64,000 bases of DNA from assembly GCA_022822905.1 (NCBI GenBank), contig JAJDYE010000007.1:62001-126000 (forward strand). Reading direction: 5' to 3'. A program made the position numbers and the translations under genes. Positions 34,897 through 43,126 of the stretch are shown in pieces. How positions within the stretch are numbered: the stretch's first letter is position 1; each line of letters opens with the position of its first letter. The notes below the pieces were generated by a model that searched no databases, was not told where the DNA came from, and saw nothing but the letters and a program-made list of their open reading frames with translations. The stretch comes from Acidimicrobiia bacterium. GTDB lineage: Bacteria; Actinomycetota; Acidimicrobiia; Acidimicrobiales; Bin134.

Positions 34897-34983
34897 CGTG
34901 AGCAGACTTCCACACGCAAAGGCACTGCTACTTGCTAGCTCGAAAAGGCAAACAAGTCACCATTGCCAAAAGGCACACCACAC

Positions 34984-36093
34984 TCAGTCGAGGCCGTACT
35001 GGGGTAGGCGGCCGTTGGCGATCATGGTGAGGCTGCCGGTGCCGGTCTCGTCGGGGTCGTCGGTGGTGACGGTGACCGGGGCGATGCGGTGCATCGGGGT
35101 GAACACCTCGCCGGAGGCCCTCACCACGTCGGCGGGCTGGCTCACGTCCCAGATCTCGTGCTCCAGGTAGGACTCGCCCCGGTACACGCCGAGGCCGAGC
35201 TCGTCGTTCCACCCACCGCTGTAGCCCAGTCCGGCCATGTCCACTGCCGATCCCAGCGGGGCCGAGCCCAGCCGCAAAGAGCGCCCGTCGCAGAGGCTTA
35301 CCGCCATATCGGCCGATGAGAACCGCCGGGTGCCGGCGAAGAACTCCAACGACAGATCGGCCTGGGTCACGTGGCGGTCGACATCGGGGGCATCCCGGTC
35401 TCGGATGAGCCCGGTGAGGTATACCCGCTCGGGGCCCCGCTCCATGATCTGCACGTGGCCGGCCCGCCGATTGGTCGAGAAGAACAGGAAGTAGAACAGC
35501 GCGCCGGCGTCGCTGTGCTGTCGGGGCGGGCCGGTAACCGGCTCGGGGATGCCCATGGCGGGGCGCACTCCCCAAGAGTGATCTCGACCGCCCCACCAGT
35601 TGGCCACTTCGAGGCGCTCATCGCCCGCCTTGATCCAGCCGTCTACCACACCGACTTGATTGAACCGCTGATAGTCCTGGGTCACACGGCCCCGCTCCCG
35701 CTCCACATGGGGCTTCTCGATCTCGGGAGCAAGCTCGGCCCGCCACACCAGATCACAGGCGATGGAGTGGTCGCCGGGGGCCAAGATCATCCGGAGCTCC
35801 TCCAGCGGAACCGTCGGCTCGACCCGCATCGGCCCCACCTCGGGCTCCAAGCGGGGACGCAGCGCCCGCGACGCTCTCAGATTGTGCTGGGTGCCACCCC
35901 GTACCATCACCACCCCGCCGTCGATCACGTTCATGTTGTTGTACGACCCCATGGTGAACTGCACCGCGGCCTGCCCCGCCGGGTCGTAGATCGCAAACCA
36001 GTAGCGGTCGAAGAATCGGGGATCAGACGTGCCGACGTGTTCGAACGGCTCGGCAATCTGGTGCCACAGGGTGTCGTCTAGGGGTCCGAGCAT
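34984..36093 (-). CDS. Uncharacterised DUF7064/DUF7065-like protein
   Basis: A 369-aa protein of mainly beta-strand prediction, with no signal peptide. ANWWGGRDHSWGVRP in the middle recalls the DUF7064/7065 proteins (formerly grouped with the hydroxyneurosporene synthase-like lipocalin fold) common in actinobacteria next to phosphotransferases. Function unknown; a link to steroid or terpenoid metabolism has been guessed from genome context only. It starts 2 nt after the stop of the small protein upstream, so the three genes form one operon. Confidence 0.65.
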   Translation of the reverse strand: MLGPLDDTLWHQIAEPFEHVGTSDPRFFDRYWFAIYDPAGQAAVQFTMGSYNNMNVIDGGVVMVRGGTQHNLRASRALRPRLEPEVGPMRVEPTVPLEELRMILAPGDHSIACDLVWRAELAPEIEKPHVERERGRVTQDYQRFNQVGVVDGWIKAGDERLEVANWWGGRDHSWGVRPAMGIPEPVTGPPRQHSDAGALFYFLFFSTNRRAGHVQIMERGPERVYLTGLIRDRDAPDVDRHVTQADLSLEFFAGTRRFSSADMAVSLCDGRSLRLGSAPLGSAVDMAGLGYSGGWNDELGLGVYRGESYLEHEIWDVSQPADVVRASGEVFTPMHRIAPVTVTTDDPDETGTGSLTMIANGRLPQYGLD

Positions 36094-36095
36094 GG

Positions 36096-36464
36096 CTACT
36101 TCAGCCTTTCTATCGAGTCGGCCAGGTAGGCCCGTACCGCGGGGGACGGCACAGGCCCGCTCATGATCTCATCGGTGAGCCGGGCCCGGAGGTCCCGGTG
36201 ATACTCCTCGGCCGCAGCCAAGTGGACCACCCCCGGCACGGCTTCGGCCAGTTCCGCGGGTTCGATGCCCAAGACCTCTTCCAGCGCCCTGATGTCGGTC
36301 ACCAGGTCGGGTAGCACCTCGGGCCACCGTGTCGCGACCCGCTCCAAGGCGGCGGACGCGAAGGAGATCTGCTCCTGCACATAGGGGTCAGACACCTCGG
36401 GCGCGGCCAACTCCACCAGCACCCGGCGGGCACCCTCAATCTGCTCACTCAGCGTGGGTCTCAT
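36096..36464 (-). CDS. Small uncharacterised protein, possibly DUF6285
   Basis: A 122-aa all-helical protein (MRPTLSEQIEGARRVLVEL at the start, YHRDLRARLTDEIMSGP near the end). DUF6285 proteins usually accompany acyl-CoA dehydrogenase-linked phosphotransferases, and the size and neighbours fit, but identity is tentative. The ATG at 36464 overlaps the phosphotransferase stop (ATGA), which fixes the start. Confidence 0.6.
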   Translation of the reverse strand: MRPTLSEQIEGARRVLVELAAPEVSDPYVQEQISFASAALERVATRWPEVLPDLVTDIRALEEVLGIEPAELAEAVPGVVHLAAAEEYHRDLRARLTDEIMSGPVPSPAVRAYLADSIERLK

Positions 36465-37465
36465 CTCAGCTCCTCCGCGGTCTGGGCCAACAACACATTC
36501 CCTAGAAGTCCAGCCCCGGCCCACACCCGAAGGGTGCGACCGTCACAGAAGCTGCGCACCCCTGTCATCACGATGGCCACCAGCTTGTAGTTGGCGAGAA
36601 CCTGCCAGAATCGCACCGCATTCCGGTCGACGGTCCGGCCAGTGCGAGTCTCATAGGCCGACAGGAGTTCTTCCGCCTCCCAGCGGCCGGGAATCTGGTG
36701 CTCAATCCGACGAACCGGATTCGTCACCCAACCCAAATCCTCAGCCGGGTCTCCCAAGTGGACGGTCTCCCAATCCAGCAATACCTGCACCTGGTGGCCG
36801 TCGAACAGCACATTGCCCGGCTTGATGTCACCGTGGACAACGGTGATCTCACCGGGATCCGGCCGGTTCCGCCGCAGCCACTGCTCAATCATGGCCAGCA
36901 ACGGCTGAGGCTCCAACGACTGGCGCTCGATCACCGCGGCCCATTCGTCGATGGCCGCCTCCGCCGGATCGGCGGGCACGGCCAGCACATCGTTGAGTCC
37001 GGCGTCCTCCCAATCCAGGGCGTGGATCTCGATCATCAGGTCCACCATCTGCGAAGCGATGCCGACCCGGGTGTCCTCGTCGAGCTGGCTGCTGTCTCCC
37101 TGAAGTATGTAGTGGTCGTTGTGCCCGTCATAACGGGTCATAACCATCGCGGGGCGGCCCAGTTCCGATCCGTCGGCGTCCAGCCACACCACCTCGGGGG
37201 CCCGCACCGGCTGGTCGTGCAACCGCCGCAGCACCTCGTACTCCACCCTGCGGTCGGTCTCGAGCACGCTGCCCACCGGATCGCGTCGAAGGAAGAGGCG
37301 GCGATGGTGCGATTTCCCGCCCTCTTCCCAGAACAGGTCGAACGGCCAGTTCTCCCTCGACTGCCCGCCGGTGACTCGAGCCTCGCCCTCCACTCGCAGT
37401 CCATTGACATCCCCAAGGCGCCGCCGAATGAACCCCTCCAGCGCAATGTAAAAGTCACTGGCCAT
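36461..37465 (-). CDS. Aminoglycoside-phosphotransferase-fold kinase
   Basis: A 334-aa APH-family protein. The catalytic loop VHGDIKPGN and the metal motif LLDWETVHLGDP are complete, and an N-lobe lysine/Gly-loop area is visible near VTGGQSRENW. Such phosphotransferases in actinobacteria sit with acyl-CoA or DUF7064-like genes and probably phosphorylate a small hydroxylated metabolite rather than an antibiotic. First gene of a three-gene unit. Confidence 0.85.
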   Translation of the reverse strand: MASDFYIALEGFIRRRLGDVNGLRVEGEARVTGGQSRENWPFDLFWEEGGKSHHRRLFLRRDPVGSVLETDRRVEYEVLRRLHDQPVRAPEVVWLDADGSELGRPAMVMTRYDGHNDHYILQGDSSQLDEDTRVGIASQMVDLMIEIHALDWEDAGLNDVLAVPADPAEAAIDEWAAVIERQSLEPQPLLAMIEQWLRRNRPDPGEITVVHGDIKPGNVLFDGHQVQVLLDWETVHLGDPAEDLGWVTNPVRRIEHQIPGRWEAEELLSAYETRTGRTVDRNAVRFWQVLANYKLVAIVMTGVRSFCDGRTLRVWAGAGLLGNVLLAQTAEELR

Positions 37466-37496
37466 CAGCGCATCACGCTAGTAGCGCAGGGCCGAG

Positions 37497-37570
37497 TGGA
37501 GCTGAGCGGACTCGAACCGCCGGCCTCCTCGTTGCGAACGAGGCGCTCTAGCCAACTGAGCTACAGCCCC
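37497..37570 (-). tRNA. tRNA-Ala (anticodon CGC)
   Basis: Read on the minus strand the 74-nt sequence folds as a full cloverleaf: acceptor GGGGCTG/CAGCTCC, D arm GCTC...GAGC, anticodon stem CCTCG/CGAGG with loop TTCGCAA (anticodon CGC), and T arm GGCGG-TTCGAGT-CCGCT with one weak pair. The discriminator is A and CCA is not encoded. Confidence 0.95.
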
Positions 37571-37645
37571 ATGGTTGCCGCACAGATTAGTGGGGGTCGC
37601 GCCCGGGCAACGACTGGAATCAGCGGGAAGAGGACGAAGGAAAGT

Positions 37646-38173
37646 TCAGCGCTGGCCGTCGGAGGCCACGTCCCAAGATCGGGACTGCGGGGCATCCGCG
37701 TCGATGAGGTTGAGACGCTCCTCGCGGGTGCGCTGGTGCTGCACCAGCATCATGGCGTAGCCCAGCAGGAGGGCGTCAATCAGCAGGTGAACCACAAGGG
37801 CAAAGCCGCCGAAATAGACGGCAAAGACAAACGTGGCCAGCGCGCTGAATATGAGGGTCACCAGAATGCGGCGCCGACGGCGGCGGGCATCGATTGAGGT
37901 GTGGGGAATGCCCCGAGTCGAATTCGACCCCATCTGAGAAGCGTACACCCGGGGGGGCAAAGCGACATTGGGCCGAATAGCGACCACCGGCGCCGACATC
38001 GCCCCCCGCTCAGCTAGGCGGGGATGCACCGAGCGAATGGGAAGGCCAAAACCGAGTTGTGATGAACGACGCCTGCCCCTGAACTGGCCGTTGCGCGCTC
38101 GGCGGATCAGGGGCGGAATCAAAAAGGCAGCCCAAGCGGCTGCCAAGATCATTAGCAACACTGATGTCACCAA
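37646..38173 (-). CDS. glpR: GlpR-like membrane protein (gephyrin-like MoeA receptor)
   Basis: A 175-aa membrane protein. Hydrophobic helix 1 at residues about 2-22, a basic cytoplasmic region of about 80 residues (NGQFRGRRRSSQ, ARRRRRR), then a hydrophobic pair at about 102-145. This topology and the neighbourhood of a gephyrin-like moeA match GlpR, which in corynebacteria binds Glp and links it to FtsZ and cell division. Start is TTG 38173 or GTG 38170. Assignment rests on topology and context. Confidence 0.6.
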   Translation of the reverse strand: MVTSVLLMILAAAWAAFLIPPLIRRARNGQFRGRRRSSQLGFGLPIRSVHPRLAERGAMSAPVVAIRPNVALPPRVYASQMGSNSTRGIPHTSIDARRRRRRILVTLIFSALATFVFAVYFGGFALVVHLLIDALLLGYAMMLVQHQRTREERLNLIDADAPQSRSWDVASDGQR

Positions 38174-38208
38174 TCTCGGGGGTCCCTTGCAGATTTAATG
38201 ATAAGCCG

Positions 38209-38270
38209 TGACCGGGCGCTCAATGGTGGATAGTCGCGCCTCAACTCCTCCCGAAGGATGACCGGGCGCT
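38209..38270. repeat. 12-nt direct repeat TGACCGGGCGCT in the moaC-glpR gap
   Basis: Two exact copies start at 38209 and 38259 (50 nt apart) between moaC and the GlpR-like gene. The 208-nt gap has no other recognisable element. Function unknown. Confidence 0.5.
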
Positions 38271-38381
38271 TCGTGACCATCTGTCGACGGACATTACGGC
38301 AGGTTGGCATTTGTTACGGTTCTACTACAAAAAGTCCACCCACGCCACCCCTTGCTTCCACCGATTGCTCGCAGTGGTGGC

Positions 38382-38885
38382 TCAGTCGTCGTAGGGTGCC
38401 TCAGCGCTCCCCGTGCGGCGGTAGTGGCCGGAGCGTCCACCCGACTTCTCCCACAGGGCGACCTCGCCGATCACCATCTCCCTGTCCCGCGACTTGCACA
38501 TGTCGTAGACGGTCAGCGCGGCCACCGAGCAAGCGGTGAGGGCCTCCATCTCCACCCCCGTCCGATCAACTGTTTCCACCTCGGCTTCTATCTCGATGTA
38601 AGTGTCCTCGATCCTGAAGTTCACCAGCACCGCGCCCAACAGCAGCGGGTGGCACAGCGGGATGAGCTCGGGAGTGCGCTTGGCCGCTTGGATGCCCGCC
38701 ACGCGGGCCACCGCCAGCACATCCCCCTTGCCGATGGCCCCCCGGGCCACCGCCGACGCGGTGTCGGCGCTCATGAACACCTTGGCCCGGGCAATGGCCC
38801 GGCGGTGCGAGGGATCCTTGGGAGTAACGTCCACCATGCGGGCCCGGCCGAGGGGGTCCAGGTGGGTGAACCCGGCGTCGGTCAC
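38382..38885 (-). CDS. moaC: Cyclic pyranopterin monophosphate synthase
   Basis: A 167-aa MoaC, second enzyme step of molybdenum cofactor synthesis with MoaA. It has FTHLDPLGRARMVDVTPK, AGIQAAKRTPELIPLCHPL and EVETVDRTGVEMEALTACSVA, with the active-site Lys and Asp regions intact. It lies 35 nt after moaA in the same direction. Confidence 0.95.
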   Translation of the reverse strand: MTDAGFTHLDPLGRARMVDVTPKDPSHRRAIARAKVFMSADTASAVARGAIGKGDVLAVARVAGIQAAKRTPELIPLCHPLLLGAVLVNFRIEDTYIEIEAEVETVDRTGVEMEALTACSVAALTVYDMCKSRDREMVIGEVALWEKSGGRSGHYRRTGSAEAPYDD

Positions 38886-38920
38886 GTCAACTCCTTCGTT
38901 ACACCAGGGCCCATGTCACC

Positions 38921-39898
38921 TCAGCCCCCGATTTGGGACATCGAGCGGCCAGGGCGAATGAAATGCACTTGGTTGATGGCGTGTCCGGCCCACTTGTCCT
39001 TCACCACATCGGAGATGACGGTGGCGATCTCGTCGTCGCTCGCTCCCGAGCGGATCAATTTCCGGAGGTCGTGCTCGTCCACGGCGAACAGGCAGTTGCG
39101 GAACATGCCCTCGGCGGTGAGCCGCACCCGGTCGCAGCTTCCGCAGAAGGCGTCGGTCACGCTGGCAATCACCCCGAACGAGCCCCGCCCATCGGCGTAG
39201 TGCCACACCGCGGCCGGCGAGTGGGAGCGCTCCATCGGGGCCAGCGGGAAAACCTCGCCCACTGTGGAGACGATCTCGTCGAGCGTGACCACCTTGTCGT
39301 TGCTCCACGACTGGTCGGCGTCCAGGGGCATGAACTCGATGAACCGGACCTCAACCCCTTTGTCCCGACCGAATCGGGCGAAGTCCACGATCTCGTCGTC
39401 GTTGATGCCCCGCATCATCACCGCGTTGACCTTCACCGGACTCAAACCGGCGGCCAAGGCGGCGTCGATCCCGTCTAGCACCCGGTCCAAGTCGTTGCGC
39501 CGGGTGAGCTGCTCGAACCGGTCGGCCTGGAGGGAGTCGAGCGAGATGTTGATGCGCCGCAGTCCAGCCGCAACCAGCTTGTCGGCCAAGAGGCCCAAGG
39601 TGGCGCCGTTGGTGGTGAGGGCCAAATCGACGCCCAACGCGGCCAGCTTCTCCACCAGCACCGGCAGGTTGGCCCGCACGGTGGGCTCGCCCCCGGTAAG
39701 CCGAATGCTGTCGATGCCGAACCGGTCGACCATGAGGGCGGCGATGCGCTCGATCTCCTCGAAGGTGAGGAGGTCATCCCGGGGCAGCCAGTCGAGGCCG
39801 TCGGCGGGCATGCAGTACGTGCAGCGGAAGTTGCAGCGGTCGGTCACCGAAATGCGCAGATCCCGGTGGACCCGCCCGAAACCGTCGATCAGCGGCAC
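38921..39898 (-). CDS. moaA: GTP 3',8-cyclase
   Basis: A 325-aa radical SAM enzyme that converts GTP to the first molybdenum cofactor intermediate. The N-terminal cluster motif is CNFRCTYC, and the C-terminal second 4Fe-4S site is CGSCDRVRLTAEGMFRNC. The start is set at GTG 39898, which has GGGGGA at a good distance; GTG 39904 would place it too close. It sits between moeA and moaC. Confidence 0.95.
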   Translation of the reverse strand: MPLIDGFGRVHRDLRISVTDRCNFRCTYCMPADGLDWLPRDDLLTFEEIERIAALMVDRFGIDSIRLTGGEPTVRANLPVLVEKLAALGVDLALTTNGATLGLLADKLVAAGLRRINISLDSLQADRFEQLTRRNDLDRVLDGIDAALAAGLSPVKVNAVMMRGINDDEIVDFARFGRDKGVEVRFIEFMPLDADQSWSNDKVVTLDEIVSTVGEVFPLAPMERSHSPAAVWHYADGRGSFGVIASVTDAFCGSCDRVRLTAEGMFRNCLFAVDEHDLRKLIRSGASDDEIATVISDVVKDKWAGHAINQVHFIRPGRSMSQIGG

Positions 39899-39974
39899 GC
39901 TCACTCCCCCATTCTGGCCGAATAAGCGGCCGAACACACTGTGGAAAGCCAAACCGGCTTCGTTGGGACGGCAG

Positions 39975-41180
39975 CTAGCGCAGGATCAAAAGCGACACCG
40001 GGTCGCCCTCATCGAGCCCGTCGCCGTCGGGCACCACGGCCAGGGCATCGGCTGCGGCCATTGCTGACAGCTGGTGCGATCCCTGACCGCCGGCCGACCG
40101 GGCCAAGAACTCGCCGTCGGCGTAGTCCACTCGAACCCGGGCAAAGTGGGTCTTGCCATCGGGTCGACGGCCCAGCCGCTCGGCGACGCGCCCCATCACC
40201 GCCTGGCGATGCCAAGTGTCGGGAGGATGGCCCATCATCTTGCGCAGACCAGGGCGGGCGAACAGCTCGAACGACACCATGGATGACACCGGGTTGCCGG
40301 GCAGCCCGAACACCGGGATGTCCTCTACCAGACCGAAGGCCAAGGGCTTGGCCGGCTTGATGGCCACCTGCATCCAAGACATGTCGCCGATCTCGTCGAG
40401 CACCTTCTTCACGTAGTCGTAGTCGCCCATGCTCACGCCGCCCGAGGTCAAAAGGGCGTCGCATTTCTCCACTCCGGCCCGAAGGCCGGCGGAAATCTCT
40501 TCCTTGTTATCGGCCATGCTTCCCAAGTCCACCGGATCGCATCCGGCCTCAGCCAGCAATGCCAACAGCGTGTGCCGGTTGGAATCGCGGATTTGGCCCC
40601 TCTCCAGCGGCTGTGGCCCCTCCACCAACTCGTCGCCGGTGGACATGACCCCGACTCGGGCCTTGGGCCGCACCTTGACCTGGTACATGCCGAGGCTGGT
40701 AAGCACCCCCAAGTGCCCCGGGGTGAGCACCTCTCCCGGACCGAACACCGTCTGGCCCACCGTCAGATCCTCGCCGGCCCGGCGGATGTGGTTGCCCACG
40801 GGCACCGATTGGGCCACGGTCACTTCCGCGCCATCAGCGCTGGTCTCGGTCAGTTCCACCATCACCACCGCGTCGGCACCGGGGGGAATGACGGCACCGG
40901 TCATGATGCGGGCAGCCTGTCTGGCACCCACCGTGATGTCAGGCGGCACCCCCGCGGCAATCGTGCCCGCGACGGCCAGAGTCACCGGCGCATCGGCCAC
41001 ATCGGCCGACCGAACCGCGAAGCCGTCCATCGCCGTGTTGTCGAACGGGGGCACCAACTCGGGCGCCACCACTGTTTCGGTGGTCACCAAGCCCTGTGCG
41101 TCGCCAACGGCCACGGTGACCTCGTCCAGGAGGCCGCACCCGGCCAGCACCCGCTCCTGAGCCTCAGTAAGTGGGATCAT
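39975..41180 (-). CDS. moeA: Molybdopterin molybdenumtransferase, gephyrin-like
   Basis: A 401-aa MoeA/Glp. Visible are PPFDNTAMDGFAVR, RIMTGAVIPPGADAVVM, MSTGDELVE, LTSGGVSMGDYD and FGLPGNPVSSMVSFELF, covering all four MoeA domains. It inserts molybdate into molybdopterin; in actinobacteria a paralogue (Glp) also acts in cell division with GlpR, and a GlpR-like gene lies nearby. The ATG overlaps the plsY stop by one base (TGATG). Confidence 0.94.
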   Translation of the reverse strand: MIPLTEAQERVLAGCGLLDEVTVAVGDAQGLVTTETVVAPELVPPFDNTAMDGFAVRSADVADAPVTLAVAGTIAAGVPPDITVGARQAARIMTGAVIPPGADAVVMVELTETSADGAEVTVAQSVPVGNHIRRAGEDLTVGQTVFGPGEVLTPGHLGVLTSLGMYQVKVRPKARVGVMSTGDELVEGPQPLERGQIRDSNRHTLLALLAEAGCDPVDLGSMADNKEEISAGLRAGVEKCDALLTSGGVSMGDYDYVKKVLDEIGDMSWMQVAIKPAKPLAFGLVEDIPVFGLPGNPVSSMVSFELFARPGLRKMMGHPPDTWHRQAVMGRVAERLGRRPDGKTHFARVRVDYADGEFLARSAGGQGSHQLSAMAAADALAVVPDGDGLDEGDPVSLLILR

Positions 41181-41758
41181 CACCAAAGCGCCGGTTCTTC
41201 TCGCTTCCACATACGGCGAATGTTCTCATGGTGGCGAACAAGAACCACCACCGCAACCCCGATCACCACCAAGACCTCCGGCGCTGGCCAGCCCTGAATG
41301 GCCACTGCGGCCGGCGCGGCCGCCACCGCCACCAACGAGGCCGCCCCGGCTCGCTTGGTTGCAGCCAGAGCCACCGCCCACACGCCGATGAGGATCACCC
41401 CCACCACCGGGGTAAGGGCCAGAAGCATCCCCCCGAATGTGGCCACCCCCTTGCCCCCCTGGCGGTAGCGCCCCAGCGGCACAATGTGGCCCACTACGGC
41501 CGCCGCCCCACACGCCACCCCTATCAGCTGGTCGCCAAAGATCAGGCCCAGCCCAGCAGCAATGAACCCCTTCCCCACATCACTGAGCAGAACCCAAGCC
41601 GCCGGCCACCGCCCCGCCACCCGATACACGTTGCTGGCCCCCGGATTATTCGACCCCTCCCGAGTCGGATCGTGCCCCGTATACCTCCCCACCAACAGCG
41701 CGCCAGGAAACGTCCCCCATGCATACCCGGCCAGCACAAGCCACCAAGCCCAGTCCAC
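41180..41758 (-). CDS. plsY: Glycerol-3-phosphate acyltransferase
   Basis: A 192-aa integral membrane acyltransferase that moves the acyl chain from acyl-phosphate to glycerol-3-phosphate. The conserved loops are GTFPGALLVGR, GSNNPGASNVYRVAG and GHIVPLGRYRQGGKGVATF. The start is uncertain: GTG 41758 fits the family length, and TTG 41833 is in frame upstream. It is divergent from the FmdB-like gene and leads the moeA-moaA-moaC run. Confidence 0.9.
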   Translation of the reverse strand: MDWAWWLVLAGYAWGTFPGALLVGRYTGHDPTREGSNNPGASNVYRVAGRWPAAWVLLSDVGKGFIAAGLGLIFGDQLIGVACGAAAVVGHIVPLGRYRQGGKGVATFGGMLLALTPVVGVILIGVWAVALAATKRAGAASLVAVAAAPAAVAIQGWPAPEVLVVIGVAVVVLVRHHENIRRMWKREEPALW

Positions 41759-41856
41759 AAGCCAACAATACTGAAACGGACCCGCCAGCCTGCCGGACGC
41801 GCGCGAAACCCCCTCAGATAGCCAAAAAACCAAACACAGCCCTATCCTTAAACCTC

Positions 41857-42240
41857 GTGCCCGCCTACGACTACAGCTGCCAGACCTGCGGCACCCGCTT
41901 CGAGGTCATCCAGTCGTTCTCCGAGGACACCCTTACCGTCTGCCCCCAAGCCGACTCCATCGCCAGCCCCGCCGCCTGCACCCAGCCCGGCAAAGGCCAG
42001 GTATCCAAGGTGTTCAGCGTCCCCAGCATCACCTTCAAGGGCGACGGCTTCTACCGAAACGACAGCCGCTCAGGAGCGAAGTCGTCCACCATGGCCAGCT
42101 CGTCGTCCAACGGCGACAGCTCCAACGGCCAAGAAAGATCGGACTCGGCGAAGTCCGACGCGGCCAAATCCGACAGCAGCTCATCGGAGTCGTCCAGCCG
42201 CGAAACGGCCAAGGCCGCCTCCAGCTCATCCGACGACTAG
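41857..42240 (+). CDS. FmdB-family zinc ribbon protein with Ser-rich tail
   Basis: A 127-aa protein. It opens with PAYDYSCQTCGTRFEVIQSF, the FmdB zinc ribbon, with a second Cys pair broken up by an insertion (VCPQADSIASPAAC). Residues about 75-127 are low-complexity Ser/Asp/Lys/Glu. The GTG at 41857 gives the normal FmdB start. FmdB-like proteins are thought to be regulatory; the role is unknown. It is 9 nt from the next gene. Confidence 0.78.
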   Translation: MPAYDYSCQTCGTRFEVIQSFSEDTLTVCPQADSIASPAACTQPGKGQVSKVFSVPSITFKGDGFYRNDSRSGAKSSTMASSSSNGDSSNGQERSDSAKSDAAKSDSSSSESSSRETAKAASSSSDD

Positions 42241-42249
42241 TCGCCAGCC

Positions 42250-43050
42250 ATGCCCGAGATCGGCGTCATCGGCGGCTCCGGTCTCTACTCCCTTCTGGAT
42301 GACGCGGTAGAAGTCCCGGGCGACGACGCGTTCGGACCCCCGTCGGGTCCCCTCACCATCGGCTCGGTGGACGACACCGAGGTGGTATTTCTGGCTCGCC
42401 ACGGCCCCGACCACCGATATCCGGCCCACAAGGTCAACTACCGGGCCAACCTGTGGGCCCTGCGCCAAGCGGGAGTGCGGGCCATTTTCGGCCCCAGCGC
42501 CTGCGGCTCGCTGCGTCGTGAGCTGGCTCCTGGCCACATCGTGGTGTGCGACCAACTGGTCGACCGCACCTCAGGCCGGGCCGACACCTACTTCGACACC
42601 GTCACCAACCACGTCTCGCTGGCCGACCCCTACTGCGACGAGCTCCGCCAGGCGCTGCTTGGCGCCGCCCGGGCCGAAGGCATGACCGCCCACGATGGGG
42701 GCACCATGACGGTGATCTCGGGCCCCCGCTTCTCCACTCGGGCCGAGTCCCGCTGGTTCCGCGACAACGGCTGGGACGTGGTGGGGATGACCCAGTACCC
42801 CGAGGCCGCCCTCGCCGCCGAGCTGGGCATCTGCTACGCCACCGCCGCCTTGGTCACCGACTGCGACGTCGGCCTGGACGACGATCCCGACATCGAGCCG
42901 GTCACCCAAGACGAGGTGTTCGCCTTCTTCGCCCAAAACGTCGACCGAATGCGAGCCGTGCTCTTCGGCGCCATTCGGGCCATCGCCCATAACCTGCCCG
43001 ACTGCTCCGCACAGACCAACGACATCGAGCCACCGCTGCCCTCATCCTGA
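42250..43050 (+). CDS. mtnP: S-methyl-5'-thioadenosine phosphorylase-like protein
   Basis: A 266-aa purine nucleoside phosphorylase of the MTAP type. The phosphate and base sites are IGVIGGSGLYSL, FLARHGPDHRYPAHKVNYRAN, GPSACGSLRRE, ISGPRFSTRAESRWFR and VGMTQYPEAALAAELG. It would cleave methylthioadenosine, or the inosine form, into methylthioribose-1-phosphate and base. The replacement of NMT by GMT in the base site leaves the exact purine undecided. Confidence 0.85.
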   Translation: MPEIGVIGGSGLYSLLDDAVEVPGDDAFGPPSGPLTIGSVDDTEVVFLARHGPDHRYPAHKVNYRANLWALRQAGVRAIFGPSACGSLRRELAPGHIVVCDQLVDRTSGRADTYFDTVTNHVSLADPYCDELRQALLGAARAEGMTAHDGGTMTVISGPRFSTRAESRWFRDNGWDVVGMTQYPEAALAAELGICYATAALVTDCDVGLDDDPDIEPVTQDEVFAFFAQNVDRMRAVLFGAIRAIAHNLPDCSAQTNDIEPPLPSS

Positions 43051-43126
43051 CCCTTCCCAACGACCCAAACCGCAGCTAACCTGAGCGACGCTTCCCCCTT
43101 CCGAAACCGGTTGGAGGAGCGCGCCG

